64,000 nt of DNA from Moniliophthora roreri (Eukaryota > Basidiomycota > Agaricomycetes > Agaricales > Marasmiaceae): the NCBI GenBank assembly GCA_001466705.2, contig LATX02000176.1:62001-126000 (forward strand). The letters are read 5' to 3'. A program made the translations under genes and the position numbers. The notes beneath the pieces were generated by a model. It did no database searches and was not told the DNA's origin. It worked only from the letters and a program-made list of their open reading frames with translations. This document shows positions 35,440 to 47,533 of this stretch, one piece after another (position 1 is the first letter of the stretch; every line of letters begins with the position of its first letter).

Positions 35440-36279
35440 TCAAACTTTCTTTAATACACAGAACCATTTCAATTGATATGATGAACTAGGTGGTTCATAT
35501 ACTTCTGCATCTATTTTGTCTTTTATTATTCCACAAACCTTCTTGTATATACCCAGTGGAATGGAAATATTTCTCTCTACCCATGGCACATGCAGTAATA
35601 CAGGGAACTTTACTGGTGGAAAGAAATCCATTCTAAAATTTCCTCCTTCTGCTGCATTCCATGCAAACACCATCTCTTGTAATTTCATCAATTCATGTAA
35701 TAGTTTTCTTTCTTCTGACCATAGAAATCCCTCCAGGTGATTCTTGTCAATAATATCCTTTCTTTCTTGAGTATATCTTTCTCCTAGTGTAAATTCTGGT
35801 AGATGTACTGGAAGTATAGGCATTCCTTCTAATGGATCCCCAATGATCTGTCTCTTAACATGAAATTCCTGTGGTAATGTTGCCTTCACTGGGTGAACTT
35901 TCTTATCCACTGGCTTGTATTTTCTAAATACATCATATATGTCACTCAATACTTCATCTCTAGTCTGCACTACATCAAATATCTTTACTGTAGGCAGCTG
36001 GTCATTCCTTTCATATAAATATTCCTTGTACCAATCCTTGCCCTTAGAATGTTCTCTTAATATTTCATTTGCTTGATCTACCACACATTGGAAAGCTTTC
36101 CCTTCCAAATGTGTCATGCTCTGTTTTATCAGTTCTTCTAGTTTCTCTTCTATTAGCATTTGTGCCTCTGGCTCAGCTCTTGCTGCCTGTGCAAATGCAT
36201 TCACTAGTTCCTCATTTTCAAGAATATTCTTGTTTGGCATAGCATATATTTCTACTACACAGTCTCCATTTTTATTCAT
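35440..36279 (-). pseudogene. pol: Pre-RT and RT fingers of element D, copy 1
   Basis: 279 open codons beginning MNKNGDCVVEIYAMPN, with an acidic linker and then HLPEFTLGERYTQERKD, FLWSEERKLLHELM, VPWVERNISIPLGIYKKV and YQLKWFCVLKKV, the start of RT. Frames break beyond this. A second version lies at 36607-37371. Confidence 0.8.
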
Positions 36280-36606
36280 TTTAAAATTTCAAGGCTACTT
36301 CTCTCTGTTCTTCTAACAGTTCCTCAAAATTTCTTGAAAACTTGTAATCTCTATGTCTTCATTTATTGCTTCTTTAGGTGGGCCCACATGTGTATCCCTT
36401 TCTGTGGATCTTAGTTCTGGCTCATCTTTTAATTATTCTACCTTTATCCCTTGTCCTCTGAGATAAGTTCCACATGTCAACTTCTTGTCTGTGTTTGGGC
36501 ATGTCAACATTAAGTCTAACCTTCCATCTGTATATGCTTTTGTTTCCATACTGGTTAGAGATTCAAATGGTCTCCCTATCAGTAACTGATANGCTATGCA
36601 CTATTC

Positions 36607-37371
36607 TCAAACTTTCTTTAATACACAGAACCATTTCAATTGATATGATGAACTAGGTGGTTCATATACTTCTGCATCTATTTTGTCTTTTATTATTCCA
36701 CAAACCTTCTTGTATATACCCAGTGGAATGGAAATATTTCTCTCTACCCATGGCACATGCAGTAATACAGGGAACTTTACTGGTGGAAAGAAATCCATTC
36801 TAAAATTTCCTCCTTCTGCTGCATTCCATGCAAACACCATCTCTTGTAATTTCATCAATTCATGTAATAGTTTTCTTTCTTCTGACCATAGAAATCCCTC
36901 CAGGTGATTCTTGTCAATAATATCCTTTCTTTCTTGAGTATATCTTTCTCCTAGTGTAAATTCTGGTAGATGTACTGGAAGTATAGGCATTCCTTCTAAT
37001 GGATCCCCAATGATCTGTCTCTTAACATGAAATTCCTGTAATACTTCATCTCTAGTCTGCACTACATCAAATATCTTTACTGTAGGCAGCTGGTCATTCC
37101 TTTCATATAAATATTCCTTGTACCAATCCTTGCCCTTAGAATGTTCTCTTAATATTTCATTTGCTTGATCTACCACACATTGGAAAGCTTTCCCTTCCAA
37201 ATGTGTCATGCTCTGTTTTATCAGTTCTTCTAGTTTCTCTTCTATTAGCATTTGTGCCTCTGGCTCAGCTCTTGCTGCCTGTGCAAATGCATTCACTAGT
37301 TCCTCATTTTCAAGAATATTCTTGTTTGGCATAGCATATATTTCTACTACACAGTCTCCATTTTTATTCAT
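36607..37371 (-). pseudogene. pol: Pre-RT and RT fingers of element D, copy 2
   Basis: Same sequence as 35440-36279 except for an in-frame 75-bp (25-codon) deletion: QTRDEVL joins QEFHVKR directly. The copies flank the N at 36592 and probably represent two haplotypes or an unmerged overlap. Confidence 0.8.
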
Positions 37372-37524
37372 TTTAAAATTTCAAGGCTACTTCTCTCTGT
37401 TCTTCTAACAGTTCCTCAAAATTTCTTGAAAACTTGTAATCTCTATGTCTTCATTTATTGCTTCTTTAGGTGGGCCCACATGTGTATCCCTTTCTGTGGA
37501 TCTTAGTTCTGGCTCATCTTTTAA

Positions 37525-38170
37525 TTATTCTACCTTTATCCCTTGTCCTCTGAGATAAGTTCCACATGTCAACTTCTTGTCTGTGTTTGGGCATGTCAAC
37601 ATTAAGTCTAACCTTCCATCTGTATATGCTTTTGTTTCCATACTGGTTAGAGATTCAAATGGTCTCCCTATCAGTAACTGATATGGTGCTTTCTCCAATA
37701 CATGAAGTTGTGCTCTCAATTCTAAATCTCCAATCTGTATTAGCTTATTCCTGGCTAGCCCCAGTGTTCTCTGTAAGCTACCATTTGCACTCTGCATATG
37801 TATGCATGTAGAAGGATCCCATGTAATCCTTCTTCCTACTGCTTCTTTCTTCTATACAAAGGATTATAGAGCCTGAGTCAAAAATCCCTTCAATCTCATC
37901 TGGGTGTCCATTTAATTTCACATAAACACACCTTAGGTTTTCAGATTGAGATGCTACTATAATCACTTTATTTCTGTGGTCTTCTGATATATCATTCAAA
38001 TACATGTCTATCACATCTCTTTGCACTACAGTCCCTGCTAGCATTCCATTTTGTTCTATTTCCAGGACTTTCAAAAAGGACTGAGCTAACTCTTCATCTG
38101 CTTCAACAATACTTTCAACATCAATCACAAAATCAGCTTTATCTAGATTCTCCAGTACTTCATTGCTCAA
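37525..38170 (-). pseudogene. pol: Protease of element D
   Basis: Two frames. The upstream one contains VKLNGHPDEIEGIFDSGSIIL, a retropepsin active site with Asp-Ser-Gly intact. The downstream one contains LGLARNKLIQIGDLEL and APYQLLIGRPFE, the protease C-terminal signature. A frameshift near 37790 separates them. Confidence 0.8.
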
Positions 38171-41100
38171 TGCTAATGCTTGTGCTCTGGGTAACTGCTC
38201 ATAAAACTCTTTTGCTGATCTCTGTTTAACATTTCAAAATCTGCATTTTCTAGCCAAAAGCTTCCTTACTGCTGGTGAAATTTTCAACATTTCTCCCAAC
38301 AGTATATTTACTTCCAACTTTAAATATCTCTCTAGTATTCCTTCTTCAACTACCATTGTTGTCAAGTCTATTAAATTATCTCTTTTTCCTAAGATCTCTT
38401 TATTCTTTTGTCCTGACTGCTTCAAATGTGAAGTGCCTCTTTCTATCACCTGTTTTTAGGTAGGGGAGCCCTCTCTATTGGCTCTACCTTATCAAATGGC
38501 CTTGCTTCTTTATCCAGTTCATTAAACCTCAGTCTTTTGTACTTTATCATTATTTTCTCTAGCATTGATAACTAACCCATCAGTTTCCAATATATCAGCC
38601 ATTGGGTCAATATACTTTTTCTTTTCTAATTGTTTCATCCTAGGTATTTCAATTTGTGGCATCAATCTCTTTGGGTTACCCTCAGGGGCACTATTATTGG
38701 CTATTCTCAAATTAACTACCCCCGTCCTTGGGTCTGCTAGTTTTTAATTGCATATCAGCTGCAGGCTTCATCTTTTCTGCCAACAACATTGCTAACCTAT
38801 CCAAGTCCATCCTCTCCTGAGGCTGAACTACTGCTGCCTGATAAACCACCACTGGTTCTTCTTCCATTTCCATAAGCAAATGTGTGTCTGGATGCACAAT
38901 TCTATCCCATTCTTGTTGCTTTACATATTCTGCCACTCTATCTTTGTGTTTTTCACCAGGTTTGACCTTCAGAAATCCAGTGCCATCTCTCAATGTATAT
39001 TTGTCTGCACTATTATTCCAAATGATCCATCCCTTCTGTATTACTTCTCTTTGGTAAGGACAATCTCTAAGCCTATGACCATCTTCATTGCAGTAGAAAC
39101 ATAAATACTTTCCTCCACCAATCATTGGCTGTTCTAGTTTTCCTCTAACTATATTATTTCCATCACATGGCCTATTAGCTTGCCCTGCCATTGCAGAAAT
39201 AATCTGTCCTGGCATGCCTACTAATGTTGTTTTTGTTACGTTACTTGCGCAGCAACAACAACAACAACTCAACACCACAGTGACATAGTGGCGTTAAGCA
39301 CATAGATCAAGTTTGAGTTCCAACAACTAACAAAAGATGAAATCCTCTGTTAAGCTGTTCTCAAAAGAGTTGTTCGATGTGAGCAAGATATCCAATGGAT
39401 TAACCAGGTCAAGCTGAGGTAGCTTAGACCTGCAAACTGTCTACTTATACAGCAATTATAGCTACTAGTTTGCATACAAACTGTTAGAGTGACATCGTTT
39501 GTTTAGTAAACAGAATGTACCTATGATGATATCATATATAAGAGCATGACATCAGAGACGATGTCAAGGAAGTAAAAAATAGATATAATGATACAATAAG
39601 CGACGTCAGAGATGACATCGCATCATAAATAGAAAGAAAGAGAAACAAATAGAATAATGACCTCATACTGATGTCATGAATGACATAGTAATGACGTCGT
39701 AAATAGAATGGAAGGCATGGGATCGGAAAAGGGGACTGGGAAGGTGAATGTGTCCAGATGTCAAAAAGAAGCATAGGTGAAAAGAGAAAACTAGTGCTTT
39801 AAGGTGCTAAAGTGTCAAAGCAGTGATTGTGAAAAAGAAACGGAAGAGAAAAAATAGTAGTGTCTGAGTGTACANACTGAGCTAACTCTTCATCTGCTTC
39901 AACAATACTTTCAACATCAATCACAAAATCAGCTTTATCTAGATTCTCCAGTACTTCATTGCTCAATGCTAATGCTTGTGCTCTGGGTAACTGCTCATAA
40001 AACTCTTTTGCTGATCTCTGTTTAACATTTCAAAATCTGCATTTTCTAGCCAAAAGCTTCCTTACTGCTGGTGAAATTTTCAACATTTCTCCCAACAGTA
40101 TATTTACTTCCAACTTTAAATATCTCTCTAGTATTCCTTCTTCAACTACCATTGTTGTCAAGTCTATTAAATTATCTCTTTTTCCTAAGATCTCTTTATT
40201 CTTTTGTCCTGACTGCTTCAAATGTGAAGTGCCTCTTTCTATCACCTGTTTTTAGGTAGGGGAGCCCTCTCTATTGGCTCTACCTTATCAAATGGCCTTG
40301 CTTCTTTATCCAGTTCATTAAACCTCAGTCTTTTGTACTTTATCATTATTTTCTCTAGCATTGATAACTAACCCATCAGTTTCCAATATATCAGCCATTG
40401 GGTCAATATACTTTTTCTTTTCTAATTGTTTCATCCTAGGTATTTCAATTTGTGGCATCAATCTCTTTGGGTTACCCTCAGGGGCACTATTATTGGCTAT
40501 TCTCAAATTAACTACCCCCGTCCTTGGGTCTGCTAGTTTTTAATTGCATATCAGCTGCAGGCTTCATCTTTTCTGCCAACAACATTGCTAACCTATCCAA
40601 GTCCATCCTCTCCTGAGGCTGAACTACTGCTGCCTGATAAACCACCACTGGTTCTTCTTCCATTTCCATAAGCAAATGTGTGTCTGGATGCACAATTCTA
40701 TCCCATTCTTGTTGCTTTACATATTCTGCCACTCTATCTTTGTGTTTTTCACCAGGTTTGACCTTCAGAAATCCAGTGCCATCTCTCAATGTATATTTGT
40801 CTGCACTATTATTCCAAATGATCCATCCCTTCTGTATTACTTCTCTTTGGTAAGGACAATCTCTAAGCCTATGACCATCTTCATTGCAGTAGAAACATAA
40901 ATACTTTCCTCCACCAATCATTGGCTGTTCTAGTTTTCCTCTAACTATATTATTTCCATCACATGGCCTATTAGCTTGCCCTGCCATTGCAGAAATAATC
41001 TGTCCTGGCATGCCTACTAATGTTGTTTTTGTTACGTTACTTGCGCAGCAACAACAACAACAACTCAACACCACAGTGACATAGTGGCGTTAAGCACATA

Positions 41101-41670
41101 GATCAAGTTTGAGTTCCAACAACTAACAAAAGATGAAATCCTCTGTTAAGCTGTTCTCAAAAGAGTTGTTCGATGTGAGCAAGATATCCAATGGATTAAC
41201 CAGGTCAAGCTGAGGTAGCTTAGACCTGCAAACTGTCTACTTATACAGCAATTATAGCTACTAGTTTGCATACAAACTGTTAGAGTGACATCGTTTGTTT
41301 AGTAAACAGAATGTACCTATGATGATATCATATATAAGAGCATGACATCAGAGACGATGTCAAGGAAGTAAAAAATAGATATAATGATACAATAAGCGAC
41401 GTCAGAGATGACATCGCATCATAAATAGAAAGAAAGAGAAACAAATAGAATAATGACCTCATACTGATGTCATGAATGACATAGTAATGACGTCGTAAAT
41501 AGAATGGAAGGCATGGGATCGGAAAAGGGGACTGGGAAGGTGAATGTGTCCAGATGTCAAAAAGAAGCATAGGTGAAAAGAGAAAACTAGTGCTTTAAGG
41601 TGCTAAAGTGTCAAAGCAGTGATTGTGAAAAAGAAACGGAAGAGAAAAAATAGTAGTGTCTGAGTGTACA
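38080..41670. repeat. 1795-bp direct duplication across an N gap
   Basis: 38080-39874 and 39876-41670 match around the N at 39875; both contain D gag and most of an A-family LTR (39234-39874 and 41030-41670). Only the right copy is joined to A3. Probable unmerged contig overlap. Confidence 0.85.
40030..41029 (-). pseudogene. gag: Gag C-terminus of element D
   Basis: A zinc knuckle YLCFYCNEDGHRLRDC is followed by basic and acidic linker, MKQLEKKKYIDPMADIL, and LERYLKLEVNILLGEMLKIS with SPAVRKLLA, a pattern seen upstream of the protease in this family. Broken at about 40507 and 40255. The frame runs into A3's LTR at 41030. An identical version lies at 38234-39233. Confidence 0.7.
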
Positions 41671-41679
41671 ACTGTAACA
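41030..41679 (-). repeat. 3' LTR of A3 (650 bp)
   Basis: TGTTAC...GTAACA ends; preceded (on the - strand) by the purine run AAAAAGGGGGTAT (41680-41692). Confidence 0.9.
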
Positions 41680-41690
41680 ATACCCCCTTT

Positions 41691-43188
41691 TTATCCTTGA
41701 ACTTGCACGTTCGAGATTATTGGTTGTCCTCCTACAAGCCATTCGCCTTGCCACTGCGGTTCCCTCGGTTCTCTCATCTCCGTCTCTTGATCTAACCTCC
41801 TGAATACTCTTGGTCCTTCTGGAGAACCCATGTCCACGATGATTCCATCTCCCAAGGGTGGGTCTTGGGGTCGTTCACTGCTCTCCATTCCCTTAGTTGG
41901 TGTCGTCCCACGTGGTATCATCTCTCCAATCGACGTCAAGAGTCGATGTGCCGCCGGAATCGTTTCATCCCATAGTTCTTGTAGACCTTCTTCAGTCCCT
42001 ACAATATCCAGAGAGATGGCCAGCTTTATTAGTGTTGCAAACCGGGCAGATATAGTCCACACAGTCGATGGCACAGTGCTCTTCCATTCTGCACACAGGG
42101 CACTGAGAGCATGGTGAACCTCGTTGAGCAATGCCGTAATATGCATTATAGGACTTCTTGATCTCGAGGCGGTTTGCAAAACCCTGTCATCCAGTTCTGC
42201 ATCCTTGTCATCCCACACTGACATGATAGGGACGTTGGGTGTCAGGATTGACTGGGATAATGGGGGCGGGGTATTGTTCGGGGATTGGGAGAGTGGGTGA
42301 TAGCCTTGCTGTCTTGAACGTTCCTCTGGAAGGTCAGGTCGAACTGGAAGTGGTGGGGGAAAGTTCATAGTTGGGAGACATTGGGGGCAGGGTAATTGGA
42401 GGGGAGACATTTGGGAATTTTCCAGCTCTTCCACTGGCGTCAGAAACGTCCAATCCATCGCTTCCTGCGTCATCGGTAATGGAGAATGGATCGGGGTAGA
42501 GAAGGATTCGTTCGTTGGGAGGTAAACTGCTGACACCTGCCATGGGTGTCGGGCTTCGTCTGCTGGTAGGTACATCCACATGTTTGTTTGTGTTGGTCTG
42601 GGGGATAGTGGAAGAGGGGACTGGGGTCTGAACTGTTCCAATACATCACTGTCTAAGCTGGAGGAGGAACTGGCCTTTGGAGATCTCGGTTGCTCGTTTG
42701 AGACCTCTTCGATGGGCGATAACCTTCCAGAGGAAGGCTGGGTCGTTGGGGCTGACATCCTCATCGGTTGCGAAGCGATCTCCATCAGGATTTGTATCAG
42801 GAAGGATCACATGAAGCGGTAAGTTCACGATGTCAAGGGAGGGATGTGGTACCGCTATAGCTCCCGTCACTGTGAAGCTGTCGTCATCTACAATATGTTG
42901 GGCTAGCATGCCCATGTGTCGGTCTAATCTGGTCACATTTTCGAGCAATTGTTGTCATTGTCCTTATAGAAACAAGAGGCACCTGTAGAGGGCTCTGTTT
43001 CTTTCGCTGCTGTTATCGACAGTGGTCATCATTTCCTTGTCGTAATGTTTGCTGTTGAGAAGATACAGCAATTCAAACGTGGAGGGATGGAAGGGTTTGG
43101 TGTGGACAACATTGTCTGAAAGCACTTGAGTCGGTGGGTTGAAAGGGGGTTGACCAGTTCGGACAGACAGGTTGGTATAGGAAGACAT
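41691..43188 (-). pseudogene. ORF3 of A3, best-preserved copy
   Basis: Starts ATG at 43188, shortly after the pol stop. N-terminal block: FELLYLLNSKHYDKEMM. After a frame change: FTVTGAIAVPHPSLDIVNLP and DEDVSPNDPAFLWKV (42948-42646). Then 364 open codons (42785-41691): a Pro/Ser-rich linker, NVPIMSVWDDKDAE, HHALSALCAEWKSTVPSTV, LIKLAISLDIVGTEEGL, DETIPAAHRLLTSIGEM, ending QPIISNVQVQG just before the polypurine tract. No signal peptide, zinc finger or membrane helix seen. Function unknown. Confidence 0.7.
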
Positions 43189-43209
43189 GTTTCGATAGGG
43201 GAATGGAGA

Positions 43210-43751
43210 TCAATGCAAGTCATGCACAATTTTATATTCCAAGTACAGTTCCATCGAATGTTTTAGGCCTGCCAGTTTCAACCACTGATTGTGCGAAGAG
43301 TTGTATCCTTTCCAGGAGACGAGGTATTCTTTCGGTGGCTGATTCTTCCTTTTTGGTCGATGCCCGATGATAGCTTTGACCTCGTATTCTTCCTGCCCTT
43401 CGACTATGTCTGGGGGTGGTTCCAGAAAATTGGGTCCATGGACATCGGTTTCCTTGTATGGCAACAAAAGGCTAGCGTGGAAAATGGGGTGAATCCTCCA
43501 TTGAAAGGGGAGTTTCAACCTGTACGTCACGGGTCCTAAGACTTCTGTGATCTCAAAAGGTCCTTCACATTTTGGAGATAGTTTTGGAGAGAGATACCCT
43601 AAGCACAAGTTCTTTCCTTCCAGCCAGACCTTCTGACCCTTCTCGAACTTGTCCAGATCCCTTCTACTTCTTTCCTTCACTCTTCTTGCTGCAATGTCCA
43701 GTAGGGCGGATGTTTCCTCTCTCAACTTCTTCAATTCAACCATTCTTTTCT
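43210..43751 (-). pseudogene. pol: Integrase C-terminus and chromodomain of A3
   Basis: 177 open codons: LDKFEKGQKVWLEGKNL, GPFEITEVLGPVTYRLKLP, WRIHPIFHASLL, then chromodomain YEVKAIIGHRP, KEYLVSWKGYNSSHNQW and HSMELYLEYK. Joined to the core across the MITE: TSVE-KR reading is restored when the MITE and one TCT are removed. Confidence 0.85.
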
Positions 43752-44487
43752 CACTATGTACAAGGTGTTCTTTTCATGCTATTAATACAAAGGAAATACA
43801 CTCAGAATACTGCTATATATTTACTTCTAGACAACACTCAGAAAACTCTATTAGTTTCAAGCTATCATCACATATTGAAAACAGCAAGCATATTCTGTAT
43901 TTTAATTTCCAGAAGAGTCTGTATTTTCTAATAATTTTATAACAATGAAATTATAAAATTATTCTTTAGTTTTCTAATTACAAATATACTAGATTTTCTG
44001 CCTTATAAAATAGTGAGAAAACATTCAGAAAATAAATATAAAATTTTGAATATTATATCAAGGAAAACATGTTAAATACAAAAGGAAAATTATATGAAAA
44101 CTATCTGAAAACTGCTATAAGATATAGTATTTCCACATGATTTTCCTACCATTTTCCTAGTGTTTTCTCTGACTTTCCCACAATAAAAAATTTGGAATTT
44201 TTATCTTATCTTATCAGCATTTTCTGAGTATTTTCAACCAGAGAAAATTTAATGTTTTCTCAGCATGGAAATTATTCTAATATATTGTATTGTCTATTAA
44301 TTCTCAGAATTTGAAAATTCTATATTTTTTGCTATTGAAAATTTAGCATCCTCCAGACATATTCTTGTTGAGGGGGCACAATTAAAATTTAGAATTTATA
44401 AATGCTTTTTTGAAAATCTTCTTTGCAAGAAGATTAAGTGTTTTCTCAATCAGAAAACCATGTTAAAAGAACACCTCATATGTAGTG
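43752..44487 (+). mobile_element. CACTA-ended MITE, copy 3
   Basis: 736 bp, CACTATGTACAAGG... to ...GTAGTG, flanked by TCT (43749-43751 and 44488-44490), a 3-bp target duplication inside A3 integrase. Confidence 0.95.
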
Positions 44488-45445
44488 TCTCCACTGAGGG
44501 AATCATTGTCTTTTCGAAGACAGTGGGAAGAGGTCAGGGATGATATCCCATCATGAGATAGAAAGGGGAATTCTTCGTTACTGAGTGAGTCCGAGTGTTG
44601 TGTGCAAACTCAGTGAAGTGGAGGAGGTCTTTCCATTTCGTCTGTTCTTTGGTGCAAAAGAACCGAAGGAAGATTTCTACTTCTTGATTGACCCTTTCAG
44701 TTTCTCCGTCAGTTTGAGGATGATAAGCGGTACTTAGCATTTGCTTTATCCCTAGTAGTTTTCCCATTTCTTTGAAGACTTCGGCTGCAAATCGTGGGTC
44801 CCGGTCTGAAATGATTTTGTCAGATAGTCCGAAACGCTTGTAGACATGTTGAAAAAGTAATTCCACTGTCTCTGTGGTGTCGATCTTCTTGTTGCATGGG
44901 ATGAAAATTACCCCCTTCATAGCCGCATGGTCGACCACGACCAATATCGAATCACAGTCTGCAATCTTGAGTAGATCTGTGATTAAATCCATCGATATGA
45001 TTTGGAAAGGTAACACATCTTTGTGTCCCCCAATGGGTTGTATAGGCGTTCACGTGGGATGTGTGTTCACTTTCATTTGTTGGCATGCCGCGCACCCATC
45101 AACAAATGATTTGATGAACTTCATTATCCCTGGCCACCAATAGTCTCTCTGCACCTGATCGACTGTGTTCTATTGTCCAGGGTGTCTGTGTGGTAACACT
45201 TTGTGAATTGTCTTGACAATAAGCCTTTGAAGCACTGGATCGTTCAGTACATAGATCCTGTCCTTGTAAAACAATAAATTGCCTTCCGTTCGCCAATCTT
45301 GTAGGGACGATTTGATCAGAGGTGTCCCTTTCTCGATCAGGCTTTCTATTGTCATTTGAAGGAATTTGTCATCCGGCAGAGACTTTTCCAACATCGTTTT
45401 CAGCTCCGTATCGATGACGTTAACGAATAACTTATCTGGTAACAT
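44488..45445 (-). pseudogene. pol: Integrase zinc domain and core of A3
   Basis: MLPDKLFVNVIDTELK leads to IHKVLPHRHPGQ, DYWWPG and VDGCAACQQMK (H2C2). The core has SMDLITDLLK, ISDRDPRFAAEVF and YHPQTDGETERVNQ (all three acidic residues). Stops: TAG for Trp at PGQ-stop-NTVD and TGA for Arg at HPT-stop-TP and YHP-stop-PLP. Confidence 0.85.
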
Positions 45446-46642
45446 GACAATATCTTCATTATTGTTTTCCTCTTCATCAATCAGGTCCGGTCATCTTGAA
45501 AGAGCATCTGATTGAACCATTTTTGTCCCCGGAACGTGCACCAGTCGAAGGTTGAATTGAGTCAAATATAAACTCAATCTAGCTTGTCGTCTGTTCAATT
45601 TCTGGGCAGTTCGGAAGTAAGTAAGGTTCTTGTGATCTGATAGAACCGTCACCAGGTGTGCTCCTCCCAGCAGATAATGTTCCCAAGCCTTTAGGGCATT
45701 GACGATTGCTAGGAGTTCTCAATCGTAGATTTCATAGTTCTGTTCTGTTTGGGTGAAGGTGTGCGAGATGTATCCGCATGGGTGCAGTTCTCCATCGGAC
45801 CCCTGTTGTTTCAATACCACTCCCATGGCCCATTTCAACACATCGGCTTCGATGATGAATGGCTTTTCATCGTCTGGCATTTGTAAAATTGGTCGTTGTA
45901 AAAACTTTGCTTTGAGGACATTGAACGCAACATCCTGAATTTTCATCCATTCGAATTTCATGTCCTTTTTCGTCAGTTCATGTAAAGGGTGCACCAGTTC
46001 CACATATTTTCCTATGAATTTGCGGTAGAAATTTGCAAATCTGAGGAATGATCGCACACCTTTGACCGTTTTGGGAGCTTCCCAGTCTTTGATTCTGGCC
46101 AGTTTTGTTTCGTCCATTGATATATGTCCCGGTGTAATGACCATTCCCAAGAAAAGTGTTTTCGTAACTTCGAATTTGCATTTCTCCGGTTTGAGGTACA
46201 GGTCATTTTCTCGTAATCGTTTTAGAACATGTCTCATGCGGAGTCAATGGAGATTGATTTCATCAGAGAAAATCAAAATGTTGTCCATGTAGACCACGCA
46301 CCACTCATCGATGAAATCTTTGAGGATGTCATTCATAAACACTTGGAACGTCGCCGGGGAGTCCGTTAAACCGAAGAACATAACCGTAGGTTCAAAAAGG
46401 CCTCGAGGTGTTTTGAACGCTGCCTTCCATTGGTCACCATCCTTGATCTGTATATTGTTGTATCCGTTACATAGATCCAATTTCGTAAAGACTCTTGCCG
46501 TCTTTAGTTTGTCCATGAGGTCCGTGACCAATGGTAGGGGATAACGGTTCTTGATCGTTCCATTGTTCAGACCTCGGTAATCCTGGCAGGGTCGTAGCAC
46601 TCCCGCTTCTTTCTTGGCTACAAAGAAGAAAGGGGACGCCAT
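45446..46642 (-). pseudogene. pol: RT and RNase H of A3
   Basis: [41 protein letters not shown], catalytic box [10 protein letters not shown] (second Asp to Asn; GACGAC to GACAAC, a CpG change). One codon (Gly of EGW) is lost just before it. RNase H: IIEADVLKWAMGVVL, NYEIYD-stop-[29 protein letters not shown]. Enzymatically dead RT. Confidence 0.9.
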
Positions 46643-47533
46643 CAGGGATTTCGAGGGTCAGATGTATCCTTTCCGTAAGTTCTCGTCTAGGAATTTGTCT
46701 TGTTCGATCCGCTCTTTCGGTGATAGAGAGTAGATCTTGCAGTCCCGTGGTTTGAAATCTGGCTTGAGGTCAATCGCATGGTCGTATGGTCGAGAGGGTG
46801 GAAATCGTTCGGCTTTCTTCTTTTCGAATTGATCCATATAATCGGAAAGATACAGTGGAAGAAGTTCCTCTAATGGTTTGGCCTTGACCTCGTGAGCTTG
46901 TGCCAGTACCTGAGAAGTGGACAACTTAGTGTTGATTCGAACTTCATCGCTATCTTCTTCTCCTCGAATAAAGGACCGAATCAAGACTTTGTCGTCCTCA
47001 ACCTTATCTAAAATTTCGGTGTCAATCTTCTTGGTTTCGTCCAATACTCCAATGAATGGTTTCATCAGCCGTTTAATCAAGATCTTCTGTCTTGGTCAGA
47101 AATGGACTACTCCAGTGACCCAGTCAATGTCTGGATTATGATCTTGGAGCCAAGGTAATCCTAAAATGATCCGTTCCGGTCCAAGCCCTGAGATCAACAA
47201 AGTTTCCTTCATTGATTTATCTCCAATTGATATATCAATCATGACAGAGTGTGTGATCCAACCGATTTTGTTCCGGGTTCCATCAACATTGAAAACTTTG
47301 ATGGGTTTTTCCAATTTCATCCAAGGTTTCTTCAGTTTTCGTGCTTCTTCTTCACAGATGAAGCAGCCTCCAGCACCTGAATTGATCAGGGCTTTCGTTT
47401 TGACGATTTCTGTCCCGACATTGTATTGAATAGGGATTCGCATAGAATTTCGATTTAACTTAGCTAGTACAACGTTCGAGATCGTGATAGCAGGCGGTAA
47501 GAGCGTCGACCTCTCCCGCCTCTTCAAAAACCC
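46643..47533 (-). pseudogene. pol: Protease and linker of A3
   Basis: Entered by -1 slip at GGGTTTT (47527-47533). Protease: MRIPIQYN, ALINSGAGGCFI (catalytic Asp is Asn as in A1), FNVDGTRNKIGWITHSV, RIILGLPWLQDHNPD, then TGA. The linker 47080-46658 leads to RT with [20 protein letters not shown]. Confidence 0.85.

Larger units (their letters stand above)
35426..37683. repeat. Duplication across an N gap with 75-bp difference
   Basis: 35426-36591 (1166 bp) and 36593-37683 (1091 bp) match across the N at 36592, differing by one 75-bp indel. Confidence 0.85.
33529..41029 (-). mobile_element. Ty3/gypsy-like element D, gag side cut by A3
   Basis: Reading leftwards: gag zinc knuckle, protease, RT, RNase H, integrase zinc domain. 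The protein style (LPMGWTN, FHDDV, RGPAS, SQPKRELYG) marks the basidiomycete Ty3-like group whose RT box is normally YIDDVP. No LTR of its own is visible. A3 begins exactly at 41030 inside gag. The span contains two N gaps with duplicated sequence, so true length is about 2.9 kb shorter. Confidence 0.85.

Noticed and set aside
35880..35960. The 75-bp difference as a spliced intron
   Set aside because: Removing any GT...AG segment does not reproduce the shorter copy; an indel or allele difference fits.
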